Positions 37,291 through 46,463 of a stretch of 64,000 nucleotides of DNA are shown in pieces. The notes below the pieces were generated by a model. The model ran no database searches and had not been told where the DNA came from. It was given only the letters and a program-made list of their open reading frames with translations. Both the position numbers and the translations under genes were made by a program. Position 1 is the stretch's first letter, and each line of letters opens with the position of its first letter. This stretch comes from Marinilabilia salmonicolor. GTDB lineage: Bacteria; Bacteroidota; Bacteroidia; Bacteroidales; Marinilabiliaceae. The stretch spans positions 62,001 through 126,000 of the forward strand of contig NZ_PVTS01000001.1 in assembly GCF_003003035.1 (NCBI RefSeq). The letters are read 5' to 3'.

Positions 37291-38202
37291 TTAGAAGAAC
37301 TTGGGACTGGGTGTGTTTATTTTATAGCCAAAATCATATTGAATGGAGATTTCATGGCTTCCATTGTTGAAATCACCAATATCTCCCAAAGAGTAATCAA
37401 ACGAATAGGCCATACGCAGTTGCGGGAGGATCTGCCAGCCGGTATGGAAAATCAACTCTTCACGGGTGCGGTAAGTAACGCCTCCCCAAATCATTTTGTC
37501 ATAAATGACAGATGCCGAGAGATCTGCCCAACTGCCCGTCTCCTGGTTTGCCTTTAACAGAAAGGAGGGTTGAAGCATCAGGCTGGATGATACATCGAAC
37601 AGGTAACCACCGGTGACAAGAATATCAGCTTTTTGAATATCCAGGGCTGTTCCATCCATCTTCTCAAAATCGTGAGAAAAAAATTCGGGGATGGAGATGC
37701 CTCCAAAGAAGCGATTGTTGTAGATGCTCCAGCCAAACCCTGCCTGTGGCCCGTTGGATGCGTCATTGCCGGCAAAAGCAGGATCACTGTCATCCTCAAG
37801 GCTTATCTCATTCCAGTTGATTTGGTAGCTGGAAAAACCACCCGAAAGGCTAAAGGCCATCCAGGTATATGGATTAACCCTTACTCTGTATGTATAAGCC
37901 AGGGAAAATCCCATGTTGTTTTTAATCGTGAATTGTTCGTTAAAAACCTGCAACCCAAGTGCCATGTTGGGGTTTTTCATTGGCGTGTGAGCCGTGAAAT
38001 ACTGAGCTTGTGGCGACTGTGGCAGCCCTGCCCACTGTTTGCGGAACGAGCCGAAAACACTCAGAACTTCCCGTGAGCCTGCAAAGGCACTGTTGATGGC
38101 AAACCTGTTGTGCATATATTGACTCAGTGTCATGGCTTTTTGTGCCGACACAGATATGGTCAAAAGAAGAAAAATGGATAGAATGAGGCCCTTTGTTCTC
38201 AT
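37291..38202 (-). CDS. PorP/SprF family T9SS outer-membrane protein
   Basis: A 303-residue outer-membrane beta-barrel with a signal peptide (1 to about 20, SVSAQ). The N-terminal MTLSQYMHNRFAINSAFAGS and SFRKQWAGLPQSPQAQ are signature sequences of the PorP/SprF family. In Flavobacterium, SprF is specifically needed to secrete or attach the adhesin SprB encoded beside it. Here it lies 17 bp downstream of a cargo gene with a type B sorting domain, the same pairing. The core PorP of the secretion machine is usually with porK-porN, so this is the accessory SprF-like type. Confidence 0.88.
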   Translation of the reverse strand: MRTKGLILSIFLLLTISVSAQKAMTLSQYMHNRFAINSAFAGSREVLSVFGSFRKQWAGLPQSPQAQYFTAHTPMKNPNMALGLQVFNEQFTIKNNMGFSLAYTYRVRVNPYTWMAFSLSGGFSSYQINWNEISLEDDSDPAFAGNDASNGPQAGFGWSIYNNRFFGGISIPEFFSHDFEKMDGTALDIQKADILVTGGYLFDVSSSLMLQPSFLLKANQETGSWADLSASVIYDKMIWGGVTYRTREELIFHTGWQILPQLRMAYSFDYSLGDIGDFNNGSHEISIQYDFGYKINTPSPKFF

Positions 38203-38219
38203 TTGTCAGGGGTTTAGTT

Positions 38220-40439
38220 TTAATTGCGTTTGATGACTATATAATCTTTTACCGGATCGATGCCGTCTCCTCTGAAGATGAAATAGTATATTCCGTTTTC
38301 GAGTGGATTCCCATCGCTGTCTCGCCCGTCCCAAAGATTGCCCTCTTCCAGGTCATTTTGTTGAAATACTACTTTCCCACTTTGGTCGAATATCAACAAT
38401 TCGTTTCGGGGAATCGTGTGTGCGCCTTTAATATAAAACGAATCGTTTACCCCGTCGCCGTTGGGAGAAATCCCGGTGTGGTAGGTAAGCCCTTTGACGG
38501 TAATGGCAATGGCGTCCGATGCCGGAGGGCAGGCTCCGTTGGTTACCGTCCATAGGATTTCCACCTCTCCGTGTTTCAATCCTGAGATGGTGGCATCTTT
38601 CGCTCCCGGATTGGCAATGCTTCCGGGGCCGGATGAAATATACCATTCACCGGTCCACTCATCGGTGGATGATACCGGTTGTCCTGCATGGAGAATGGTT
38701 TCGTATTGATTGTAAAGGGTTATATCTTCACCGGCATAGGCATCGGGTTCTTCATCAAACCTGATGGTTACTTCATCGGTTGCTGTACAGAGTCCGTTGG
38801 TTTCGAGCCATGTTAGCGTCACGGAGCCAAAGTCGGTACTTTGATAAGTTGCCTTGGGCTCACTGGTTTCATTATTCAGAATGTCACCTGTCGGAACTTG
38901 CCATTCGCCAAACTGTGCCACGGGCGACATTTGGGCTTCCAATTGCACTTCCTTTCCACAGACAGCCTTGTCGTTACCCGCATTGGGCGCAGGCATCTGA
39001 TCCACCAAAACAGAAAGCTCTGAAGTCAGAATTGTCTCACATCCAAACTGGTCGGTAAGCGAAGTCATTTGGATGGTGGTGGATTGATTGGGAGATGCGG
39101 AGAAAGAGAACGAGGCATCCTGATAATCGATGGTTTGTGGTTCTTCGTCCAAACTATAATTAAGCGTCCAGGGGCCATTGTTCCCGGTTATTGTGAATGC
39201 GAAACTGACTTCGTCACCCTGGCAAATGTGTGCATTTTCCTCTTCAAAGGAGATGGAGGGAAGCTCTTTGAATTGGATTTCGACCTGATCCGAGTTTTCG
39301 CAGCCATTGTTGTTTTCTGTCCAGGTGAGCGTGTATGTTCCTTGTTCGGTAACATTAACCCCACTGTTTGGGTCATTTATTGCTGATAAGGAGACTTCCG
39401 GATGTTCAGATGTCCAGGTGCCGGTGCCTTTGTCGCTGATGGCAGCCAACTCTGAAGAAAGACCGCAGGCAAGAAAATCGTCTCCTGCATTGGTTGTCGG
39501 CTTCAGGTTCTCGATGGTGGCTGTTCCTGCGATATCTTCCGGTTTGGCGAGGCAACCGTTGTAGTCTTTTACCCATAGCAACGAGTAGGTGGTTTCACCC
39601 TGAACACTCACCTGCTCGTTGTGTTCCACAGTTGTTGCGGTACCTTCTATTGTTTGGCTTTCATCATCAGTAACTGCAAAAGACCATGGTGTTGAGGCTG
39701 ACGGATTCTCTTCTCCCGTGAACGAAAGCTGGAGTGTAGCTTCTTGTGGTGCTGTGCCACAAACTTCCGAGCTGGTGGAAATGGATGCAGATGGCGATCC
39801 TCTGAAAATTACCTGCACTTCGTCCTGTGCCATACAGGCTCCGTTATTTTGTGTGAAGGTAAGCGAATATGTTCCCGGTGATGAAAGACTGTAATGGCTG
39901 TTGGTGGCAGCAGGATCCGAAAGGGTTCCCTGTGCCGGAGTTTCCCAATAGTAATCAGAAGAAATCGGATCGGGTACTCCACTCAGTACCGCGGTGAGTC
40001 CACAGGAATCAATATCGTCTCCTGCACCGGGAACCGGAAGTTTCCAGTTGGTGAAGGTTACGCCCGGATCGGTTGTATCCGTCCAGGTAATGTCATCTTT
40101 TGACATTTCGGTGACCTGGATTTGAAAGGATTCGCTGGCCTGACCTTCAGGAATGGATAGAGAGATAGTTTTGGTAAGGTATAAAATGTTGTTCTCATCT
40201 ATGTCCGTAGTGTAAACATAATCTTCAGAAGTGGTGATTGCGTTTGGAGAAAGCCGTATTTTGTACTTAAACGGTGTCACTCCGGTAAATTGAATGGCCA
40301 GTTCTATTGTGGCTGATTCGTTGTCGCAAACATCAATGTTTCCACTGATGATTCTTGCATCTATTTCGGTTTGAGAATAGGCGCCGGGTGAAAGGCTTAA
40401 AAAAATGAATGATGCAATAAGTATTTTAAGTTTGTCCAT
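38220..40439 (-). CDS. Surface protein with type B T9SS sorting domain (gliding-motility-associated C-terminus)
   Basis: A 739-residue secreted protein with a signal peptide (1 to about 22), several Ig/PKD-like repeats, and conserved paired cysteines (the repeated pattern of A-G-D-D followed by C-G, then CxxxDEV). The C-terminal about 85 residues form a gliding-motility-associated (CHU_C) domain: GISPNGDGVNDSFYIKG, ending in a strand-rich DYIVIKRN. This type B signal directs export through the T9SS and linkage to the cell surface. It is the first gene of the operon ending at 31676. The likely role is adhesion or matrix; the ligand is unknown. Confidence 0.85.
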   Translation of the reverse strand: MDKLKILIASFIFLSLSPGAYSQTEIDARIISGNIDVCDNESATIELAIQFTGVTPFKYKIRLSPNAITTSEDYVYTTDIDENNILYLTKTISLSIPEGQASESFQIQVTEMSKDDITWTDTTDPGVTFTNWKLPVPGAGDDIDSCGLTAVLSGVPDPISSDYYWETPAQGTLSDPAATNSHYSLSSPGTYSLTFTQNNGACMAQDEVQVIFRGSPSASISTSSEVCGTAPQEATLQLSFTGEENPSASTPWSFAVTDDESQTIEGTATTVEHNEQVSVQGETTYSLLWVKDYNGCLAKPEDIAGTATIENLKPTTNAGDDFLACGLSSELAAISDKGTGTWTSEHPEVSLSAINDPNSGVNVTEQGTYTLTWTENNNGCENSDQVEIQFKELPSISFEEENAHICQGDEVSFAFTITGNNGPWTLNYSLDEEPQTIDYQDASFSFSASPNQSTTIQMTSLTDQFGCETILTSELSVLVDQMPAPNAGNDKAVCGKEVQLEAQMSPVAQFGEWQVPTGDILNNETSEPKATYQSTDFGSVTLTWLETNGLCTATDEVTIRFDEEPDAYAGEDITLYNQYETILHAGQPVSSTDEWTGEWYISSGPGSIANPGAKDATISGLKHGEVEILWTVTNGACPPASDAIAITVKGLTYHTGISPNGDGVNDSFYIKGAHTIPRNELLIFDQSGKVVFQQNDLEEGNLWDGRDSDGNPLENGIYYFIFRGDGIDPVKDYIVIKRN

Positions 40440-40492
40440 CTTGTTGAAACCCTAAATTCAAATGCGTTTTAAGTAAAAAATACACTTCTTTA

Positions 40493-40525
40493 CAAACCTA
40501 ATAAAAAAGTTGGTGTAAAACGCAA
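40493..40525 (-). promoter_or_regulatory. Putative promoter of the T9SS cargo operon
   Basis: On the minus strand, TTG (40525-40523), a 22-bp spacer, then TAGGTTTG (40500-40493), about 54 bp before the start codon. The spacer is slightly long. Confidence 0.35.
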
Positions 40526-40633
40526 TTATTTAGTGCTGTATGGACTGTTTTTACAAATAGAATCAGTGCATTCATCAAAAAGAAGAGCCCAAAAGGTGCT
40601 TTGTTAATCGAAATTGAAAGAAACCCTCCTGTT

Positions 40634-42085
40634 TTACGGGCCAAAAATGGATTCTCTTTTTTCCGGGTTTTTCCGCTGTTGTTCCTGTTGATACTGGCGG
40701 TATTGTTTGATGAAATGATCATGAAAGTTTTCGCCCGGAGCCGGAGCCGGAGAAAGAACCAATGTTCCTTCGGGATTGATGAGGAAATATTGCGGAACGG
40801 CTTTGATATTATACTTGCTTAAAATGTTGGCATTCATCCCAAAATGGAGAAAAGTCCAGGGGTAGTCGCTGCTCTCCACAAAGCTTTGCGCTTTCTCGTA
40901 GTTGTCATCGGTCAGAACAGTGATAATCTCCAGATCTCTGTTAAATGTTTCATGAAGTCGTGGCAGTAATCTTAACTCCTGGCGACAGGTGTAGTTTTCT
41001 GTATGCATGAAGTTGAGATAGACAAATTTGCCCTGGAAATCCTTCAGGCTGTGTTCTTCCCGGTCAAAATCCATCAGCGTAAAGGCTGGAGCCACTGAAC
41101 CGGGCTGCAAGGCAGAGAGCTTCCTGTGAATTACATGTGCAAGCTCTTTTATCTCCCTGACCGAGGAGCTGTCAGATGCCTCGCTTATTAATTGAAGGGC
41201 TCTTTGCTGTGACAATAGTTTCTCGTGATAGCTTTGGTAGATGGTCCAGAAGGCCAATAATTCAGAAATGTCCTTTTTTTGAAAAATGCTGTCTGTCCTT
41301 ATCAGTGAAACTGTTTTTGAAAATGTTAGCGGAGCGGTAAAGTCTTTGTTCAGGGTTTTACGGGCAAATCCTCTAAAAACATCCCTGAATGTTTCCCAAT
41401 ATGCCGGCAGATTAAACGGCACCGGTTGACCGGCAAAGTATTTCTGAATGATGTCTTTCTCCGGATTGCGTGATGTAAGCATTTCCAGTCTGGCATACCT
41501 GTACCTTTTATGGTTTTTGAAATAGGTATCTGAATTGTCCGGGAATCGGGTTTCAAGGGTGTCTATAATCGCTGCGACTGCCGATTTGTTTCTGGAAGCC
41601 ATTAACTTGATGGCCCGGGTATCTAATTCGTAATAGAAGGCATCGTCGAAGTTTCGTATCCGGGCATTCAAATCATTACTGTCCTGGTTCACAATTCCCA
41701 ACGAAATGGCTTCAGGAGTATAAAACGGATTCAGCCGTTGAGGTTGCGGTACGGGCCTGAAGGGGGGCAATTTGAGCTCGTAATGTTGACCGGGCCGGAG
41801 ATAAATAAATCCGCGGTAACTTCCTAAATCTGCAAATGCATAGGTTGTTTCGGGTAAATCAATGGAAAAAGAGAAATGTCCTGTGGAATCTACCTGCAAA
41901 GAGAATAATTCCTCTGTCTCAAAATTCAGGAAGTTTTGATAACGCTGAAAAACCAGACCCATATTTCTGTATTCCGGAGCATGCCCCGAGATACTTGTTG
42001 TCTTTGTTTGTGCAACAGCCTCCCCAAGTGGGAGTAAACAAAGCAAAAGACCTATGAGTAATGTGAGTTTTTTCTGCAGAATCAT
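40634..42085 (-). CDS. Exported thioredoxin-fold (TlpA-like) protein lacking CxxC
   Basis: A 483-residue exported protein (signal peptide from ATG 42085 to about residue 26, GEAVAQ). Residues about 27-110 look like an N-terminal beta domain common in Bacteroidota TlpA proteins, followed by a long helical segment. Residues about 330-455 have the thioredoxin fold: GSVAPAFTLMDFD, then KFVYLNFMHTENYTCRQEL and the cis-Pro region AVPQYFLINPEG. The usual WCxxC is replaced by HTENYTC, leaving a single cysteine, so classic disulfide exchange is unlikely. I preferred this start because the signal peptide begins here and it removes an overlap with coaD. Confidence 0.72.
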   Translation of the reverse strand: MILQKKLTLLIGLLLCLLPLGEAVAQTKTTSISGHAPEYRNMGLVFQRYQNFLNFETEELFSLQVDSTGHFSFSIDLPETTYAFADLGSYRGFIYLRPGQHYELKLPPFRPVPQPQRLNPFYTPEAISLGIVNQDSNDLNARIRNFDDAFYYELDTRAIKLMASRNKSAVAAIIDTLETRFPDNSDTYFKNHKRYRYARLEMLTSRNPEKDIIQKYFAGQPVPFNLPAYWETFRDVFRGFARKTLNKDFTAPLTFSKTVSLIRTDSIFQKKDISELLAFWTIYQSYHEKLLSQQRALQLISEASDSSSVREIKELAHVIHRKLSALQPGSVAPAFTLMDFDREEHSLKDFQGKFVYLNFMHTENYTCRQELRLLPRLHETFNRDLEIITVLTDDNYEKAQSFVESSDYPWTFLHFGMNANILSKYNIKAVPQYFLINPEGTLVLSPAPAPGENFHDHFIKQYRQYQQEQQRKNPEKRESIFGP

Positions 42086-42128
42086 TAGCTGTTTTCCGGA
42101 TATTAAAGCATGAATCATGCCAGTTTGG

Positions 42129-42611
42129 TTATTGTTCACGGCTCACCCGGGCTACCTGAATTTTTATTTTTTCGGGAATGAACTTGGATGCATCTCCGCC
42201 GTGTTTGAGAATGTCTCTTACAATGGAAGAGTTTACCGGTGTGTGTTCGGGCGATGTCAGTAGAAATACGGTGTCGATGCCCGACATGGATTTGTTGACC
42301 TGCGCAATGGCACGTTCATATTCAAAATCGGCAGAGGTTCGAATACCTCTGAGTATGAAGCCACAGCCCAATTCCTTAGCAAAATCGACTGTTAACCCGT
42401 CGTAAGTTACCACTTCGATGGCCGGGATATCCTGAAAAACCGATTCAATCCATTCAACTCTTTGTTTTACGGGAAAGAAATCTTTCTTGTTGGCATTGAA
42501 TCCTATGGCGATATAAACTTTATCGAATAGTGATAAGGCGCGTCGCACAATGTTTTCATGGCCAACGGTGAAAGGATCGAACGACCCGGGAAAAAGTGCT
42601 GTTTTTTGCAT
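42129..42611 (-). CDS. coaD: Phosphopantetheine adenylyltransferase
   Basis: CoaD (160 aa) adenylates 4'-phosphopantetheine, the penultimate step of coenzyme A synthesis. The nucleotidyltransferase motif GSFDPFTVGHENIV (TxGH) is at the N-terminus and NSSIVRDI near residue 130 is the ISSTxVR-like motif. ATG 42611 gives the standard family length and lies about 20 bp after a TAATTTTG -7-like box (42630-42637); the longer frame to 42632 would run into that box. Confidence 0.94.
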   Translation of the reverse strand: MQKTALFPGSFDPFTVGHENIVRRALSLFDKVYIAIGFNANKKDFFPVKQRVEWIESVFQDIPAIEVVTYDGLTVDFAKELGCGFILRGIRTSADFEYERAIAQVNKSMSGIDTVFLLTSPEHTPVNSSIVRDILKHGGDASKFIPEKIKIQVARVSREQ

Positions 42612-42629
42612 GTTTCCTGTTTTTTCTGA

Positions 42630-42637
42630 CAAAATTA
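42630..42637 (-). promoter_or_regulatory. coaD: Putative -7 box of coaD
   Basis: Minus strand TAATTTTG, about 18 bp before the coaD ATG; no clear -33 element. Confidence 0.35.
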
Positions 42638-42742
42638 AAAATCACCTGCTTCCTGAGAGGATTAGAGTGTAAAAATCCTAAAAATAAGTCAGACCACCAA
42701 TTCCCGCGTATTGTTTAATTTTGTGTTTCGTTAGTGCTCTGA

Positions 42743-44152
42743 TTACCAGAATTTGATCTTTGCTGCCGCAAAGGCGGCCATTTTCAGGAGTATTAATCCG
42801 TGGGAGAAACGACTGATGTTGGTGTCTCCGTATTTTCGTTCCTGGTATCGAATGGGAAGGTCGATGATCTTTAAATTTAATTTGTAGGCGCCAAACAGCA
42901 GGTCAAAATCTCCAAAAGGGTCAAATTCCCCAAAGAAAGGGCGGTTGGCGGATAGCTTGAGGTAGTCTGAACGGTACATGACTTTTGTTCCGCAGAGCGT
43001 GTCTTTTACCGGTTGTTCCAGAAGCCACGAGAAAAGCATGCTGAAAAAATAATTGCCTACGGTGTTTAACGGACGCATGGCATTTTTTTCCATGGGATAA
43101 ACCAGTCGCACCCCGTTGATGAAATCTCCTTTTCTGAATGTCAGGGCATTAAAGAATCGGGGCAGGTCTTCGGGTGGCACGGTGAGATCGGCATCCAGAA
43201 TCATGAGCACATCTCCGGATGCCTCTTTGAAACCGGCTCTTACGGCATCTCCTTTTCCTTTGCCGGGTTGTTGCAGTATTTTTATCTCATGTGTTTCAGC
43301 ATATTTCCTTTGTACTTCCTGAATGATCTCCCAGGTATTGTCTGTTGAATTGCCTTCTACAAAGATGATTTCGACTTTTCCTCCGAATTGGGGAATGCGT
43401 TGTATGGCAGCCTCTATATTGCCGGCTTCGTTGCGGGCAGGAATTACAACACTGGTGGATAATGTATTTGGACCAGGTTTTTTGTTTGGAAAAGGTCGGG
43501 CAAAAAGGAAATTGTTGAGCGACAAATGCCTGATTATGGGAAGGCGTGAGACTATTCTGTTGAAAAACCAGGATATGAGGGGTATGTAAAAAGGAATCAG
43601 CATATTTTTATTTACCCTGTAGGTCTCGAAACCCGAAAGGTAGAGGAGGTTTTTCAGGTCATTGGTGGACAGCCAGTTCTGAAGTGGGGTTTTCCGTTTT
43701 AGTCCAAGAGTCTCGGCCAGTCGCAGAACCGGTTCCCACAGCCGATTGTAGTAGGTTACAATGATGCGGGTACCCGGGTGACTTATTTTGGTCAGTTCAT
43801 GAAATGCTTTCTCCACATCAGGCAAAACTCCGACCAGATTGGAAAGAACGATCGTATCGTATTTTGCATTTAGTGTAATCTCTTCAGCAGCCATGGTGTG
43901 AAACCGGATGTCCGGATTCCGCTCCCGGGCTATTTTGATCATTTCAGGGCTGAAATCAATGCCGGTTTTATCTTGTGCCTCCAGCTTGCTCAGTAGTTCT
44001 CCTGTTGCACAGCCTATTTCCAGTATGTTGTGCTGTTTGGGAATAAAATAATTGCAAAAACGGGTAATGCTATCCCAGTAATAAGATTTCTTTTTCCGGT
44101 AGGCCGGCCATGTTTTTGCTGCTTTATTGTAATAGTTGAGTATTTGATTCAT
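42743..44152 (-). CDS. Fusion of SAM methyltransferase and family 2 glycosyltransferase
   Basis: A 469-residue two-domain protein. Residues about 1-200 are a class I SAM-dependent methyltransferase (NILEIGCATGELLSKLE, motif I, and a DTIVLSNLVGVLPD segment). Residues about 232-469 are a GT2 glycosyltransferase of the dolichyl-phosphate-mannose-synthase-like type: TSVVIPARNEAGNIEAAI, LMILDADLTVPPEDL (DxD) and CGTKVMYRSD. There is no C-terminal transmembrane pair, so the enzyme is cytoplasmic or peripheral. The gene overlaps the upstream membrane glycosyltransferase gene by 4 bp, so they are cotranscribed. A plausible role is making a lipid-linked sugar used by the neighbour. Confidence 0.82.
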   Translation of the reverse strand: MNQILNYYNKAAKTWPAYRKKKSYYWDSITRFCNYFIPKQHNILEIGCATGELLSKLEAQDKTGIDFSPEMIKIARERNPDIRFHTMAAEEITLNAKYDTIVLSNLVGVLPDVEKAFHELTKISHPGTRIIVTYYNRLWEPVLRLAETLGLKRKTPLQNWLSTNDLKNLLYLSGFETYRVNKNMLIPFYIPLISWFFNRIVSRLPIIRHLSLNNFLFARPFPNKKPGPNTLSTSVVIPARNEAGNIEAAIQRIPQFGGKVEIIFVEGNSTDNTWEIIQEVQRKYAETHEIKILQQPGKGKGDAVRAGFKEASGDVLMILDADLTVPPEDLPRFFNALTFRKGDFINGVRLVYPMEKNAMRPLNTVGNYFFSMLFSWLLEQPVKDTLCGTKVMYRSDYLKLSANRPFFGEFDPFGDFDLLFGAYKLNLKIIDLPIRYQERKYGDTNISRFSHGLILLKMAAFAAAKIKFW

Positions 44153-45825
44153 TTTGTTTCTGCTGAATGTTTTAGTTCAGGGTTGTTTTCAAGAAACCGG
44201 GTATAGTCTATTTCAAAAAGCCATGCTTTTTCTTCTTCTCCAATCTGTTTTCTGAGGATGAAGGAGTTTGGATATTTTTTGGCAATAAAAGACATGTATC
44301 GGTGAATCGTATTGATTACCTGGCCGGTATTGCTTCTGGGATTTTTTCTTAGCGAAGCAACCATGATGTGTGAAACTTTTCGTTCATACAGGCTCATCAG
44401 TAAAGTGTCCGGATTGTCAGAGTTGAATGAATAAATTCCGTAGAATTTTTTACCTCCGGAATAAAGACGGGCCATGTTTGGCTTTCTGCAGGCGACATAG
44501 CTTTCTTCAGGCAATTCCCTGGCAACATACTTCGACATTTTTAGGTAGTTCTGCCAGTCGGGGGTATAACCGTAAAGTTTTTCTCCTTTAATATTTTTAA
44601 AAACCGAGGAGAAATCAGTTTGCTTAATGGTCTGAACCCCGGTCAGGATGATCGAGATTCCTATCACCAGGAGTGAGATTTTTTGAATCCATTTTTGATT
44701 ATTTTGCCTTACCAGACTGATGATGTTTTCTATAATTAAAATAAGAATCAGGGGGAAGAAGGGGATGATTAACCGAACCTGGTCCCAAAGCGGCTGAAGT
44801 GCAAAAAAAGTAAGTCCTACTGTGAAGGCCACGTAGATTCCGGTAAAAAACAGGAAATGGCGGCCTGCTTTATAAAAACGGATGACTCCCCAAATGAAGA
44901 GCAGATACAATATAATGGCCGGAAGTGCCGGTTTTGAAAGTGACATGGCCGGTTTAAATCCGGTGAGGATGAAGAAATGTTTTGACAAATAGATTTTTGA
45001 ATTTTCCCAAAACCTGATAAAAAATCCCGAAAGAGTTTCCATGCCCTGACTCTTTTCGTAGGGATGTTTCTGCAACAGTGAGGTGAGTTGGTCGTTTCCT
45101 GTTGGTTCGATGTTGGTGAATGTGTTTAACATCAGGAAATAGGCCGATAGAAAGATCGTTACGAAAAGGGTTGTGAAGAACAATCCACGCCATTGTTTCC
45201 GGGTAATAAAGTAGATGATCAGGGCCGGAGTGGCTACCAAGGCTACCGTTCGGGTTAAGTACAAAGTAACAAGCAGAAAAGCGAGAACTGCAGCTTGTGT
45301 GATTTTTATGCGGTGTTGTTTTTGCCATTCTATGGTGTGGAACAGAAAAAATAAAAAGCCGGCTTGCAGGCACATGAAAAAGGCTTCGGAATAGGTCTGG
45401 CTGCCAAAATAGAGAAAGTGATGGTTGACTATCAGTAAAAAGCCCGTGGCGGTTATAGTGATGAGCGATACTTCCTTTGAATAGGACTTCAAAAGTAGTA
45501 GTAGTGAGAAGGTCAGGAAAAGCCAGGACGATATTTTGAGTGCAACAATATTAAGTCCGGTGAGGCCTACCAGCAGCGAAAGAACCGTGGGATACACAGG
45601 GCCCTGAAACTTTGGGAACCGACCTTCTTCTATGAGGCGGAGTGCGCGGATGATATAGGCACTGTCGTCACCTCCTTCGCTGATTCTCAGGTTAAAGGTC
45701 AGGAAACTGAGCAACAGGTATATGATTCCTGCGCCTATGAGCAGAATGTCCTGGTGGCTCCGGAGATATAAACTGATGCGTCCCGGGAGTGACTCGTTCC
45801 TTTGTTGGGATGTTTTTGTTCTCAT
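44149..45825 (-). CDS. Polytopic GT-C (ArnT/PMT-like, GT39-type) glycosyltransferase
   Basis: A 558-residue inner-membrane protein with about eleven hydrophobic segments and the GT-C layout. The first loop after TM1 contains the acidic pair of the family (LRISEGGDDSAYIIRALRLI, with Asp-Asp in place of DE/DD). Family 39 and ArnT-like enzymes transfer sugars from polyprenyl-phosphate donors to protein or lipid acceptors on the periplasmic side. The overlapping GT2 fusion downstream could produce the donor. The C-terminal about 150 residues are soluble and periplasmic. The acceptor is unknown. A TATTTTTG box lies upstream (minus strand, 45857-45864). Confidence 0.78.
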   Translation of the reverse strand: MRTKTSQQRNESLPGRISLYLRSHQDILLIGAGIIYLLLSFLTFNLRISEGGDDSAYIIRALRLIEEGRFPKFQGPVYPTVLSLLVGLTGLNIVALKISSWLFLTFSLLLLLKSYSKEVSLITITATGFLLIVNHHFLYFGSQTYSEAFFMCLQAGFLFFLFHTIEWQKQHRIKITQAAVLAFLLVTLYLTRTVALVATPALIIYFITRKQWRGLFFTTLFVTIFLSAYFLMLNTFTNIEPTGNDQLTSLLQKHPYEKSQGMETLSGFFIRFWENSKIYLSKHFFILTGFKPAMSLSKPALPAIILYLLFIWGVIRFYKAGRHFLFFTGIYVAFTVGLTFFALQPLWDQVRLIIPFFPLILILIIENIISLVRQNNQKWIQKISLLVIGISIILTGVQTIKQTDFSSVFKNIKGEKLYGYTPDWQNYLKMSKYVARELPEESYVACRKPNMARLYSGGKKFYGIYSFNSDNPDTLLMSLYERKVSHIMVASLRKNPRSNTGQVINTIHRYMSFIAKKYPNSFILRKQIGEEEKAWLFEIDYTRFLENNPELKHSAETK

Positions 45826-46463
45826 CGGGGTTGGTTTGTGCGTTTGTTTGGAAGTTCAAAAATAGCAAGTTCAGTGAATTATACACTCTTTGTGGTCTCT
45901 TTTTTCTTTTTTTGATGGCTTCGGAATTTTTTATACACTTAACAGTATGATGCCTGGCACTGAACCACTGGTCAGTCTATAGTGGCGGACAGGAATCTGT
46001 CACGTCTTATCAGGGGTAAACCCACTCTTTGTATGGTTATTGAGTCAGGAACAAAAACAGGTTCTATAGAAACTATTTGGAGATGTATGGATAAACCTGT
46101 ATATTTGCAGCTGTTTTTATATACCGTTTCTGTTTATATAGTCCCTTTAAGTTTTGTTGGTATAGAAATAATCATGTTTTAAAATGAATAAAACAGAATT
46201 ATTGGTTTTGATAAATAATTGTTTGTCAAAACAGATTTGTTTTGCCCTTTCCCAAAAATAAAACTTGACTATTGTGAATTTAAATGGTTAATTTAAAAGG
46301 CTTTTGGTATTTGGGAAGAAATTCCCGGATTGCTTTAAAGTGTTGCTGTTACTCAATAATGGTGGGAGACAGATAAAGTTTAATTTTTTACACAGGTAAC
46401 AAAGCCTGTTTTTATTAATAATTAGAAAAGAGTTTAATCTAAAAATTTAAACGATTGAAAATT
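45826..46463. other. AT-rich intergenic region upstream of the porin-betaine operon
   Basis: About 640 bp, visibly richer in A/T than the flanking genes. A 66-codon frame (45982-46182) has no recognisable features and no good start context. I see no hairpin terminator, no canonical TAnnTTTG for the porin gene, and no riboswitch I recognise. It presumably holds the operon promoter and a long 5' leader. Confidence 0.4.

Noticed and set aside
45982-46182. 66-codon plus-strand frame in the AT-rich gap
   Set aside because: No recognisable motif and poor start context; composition looks like AT-rich noncoding DNA.
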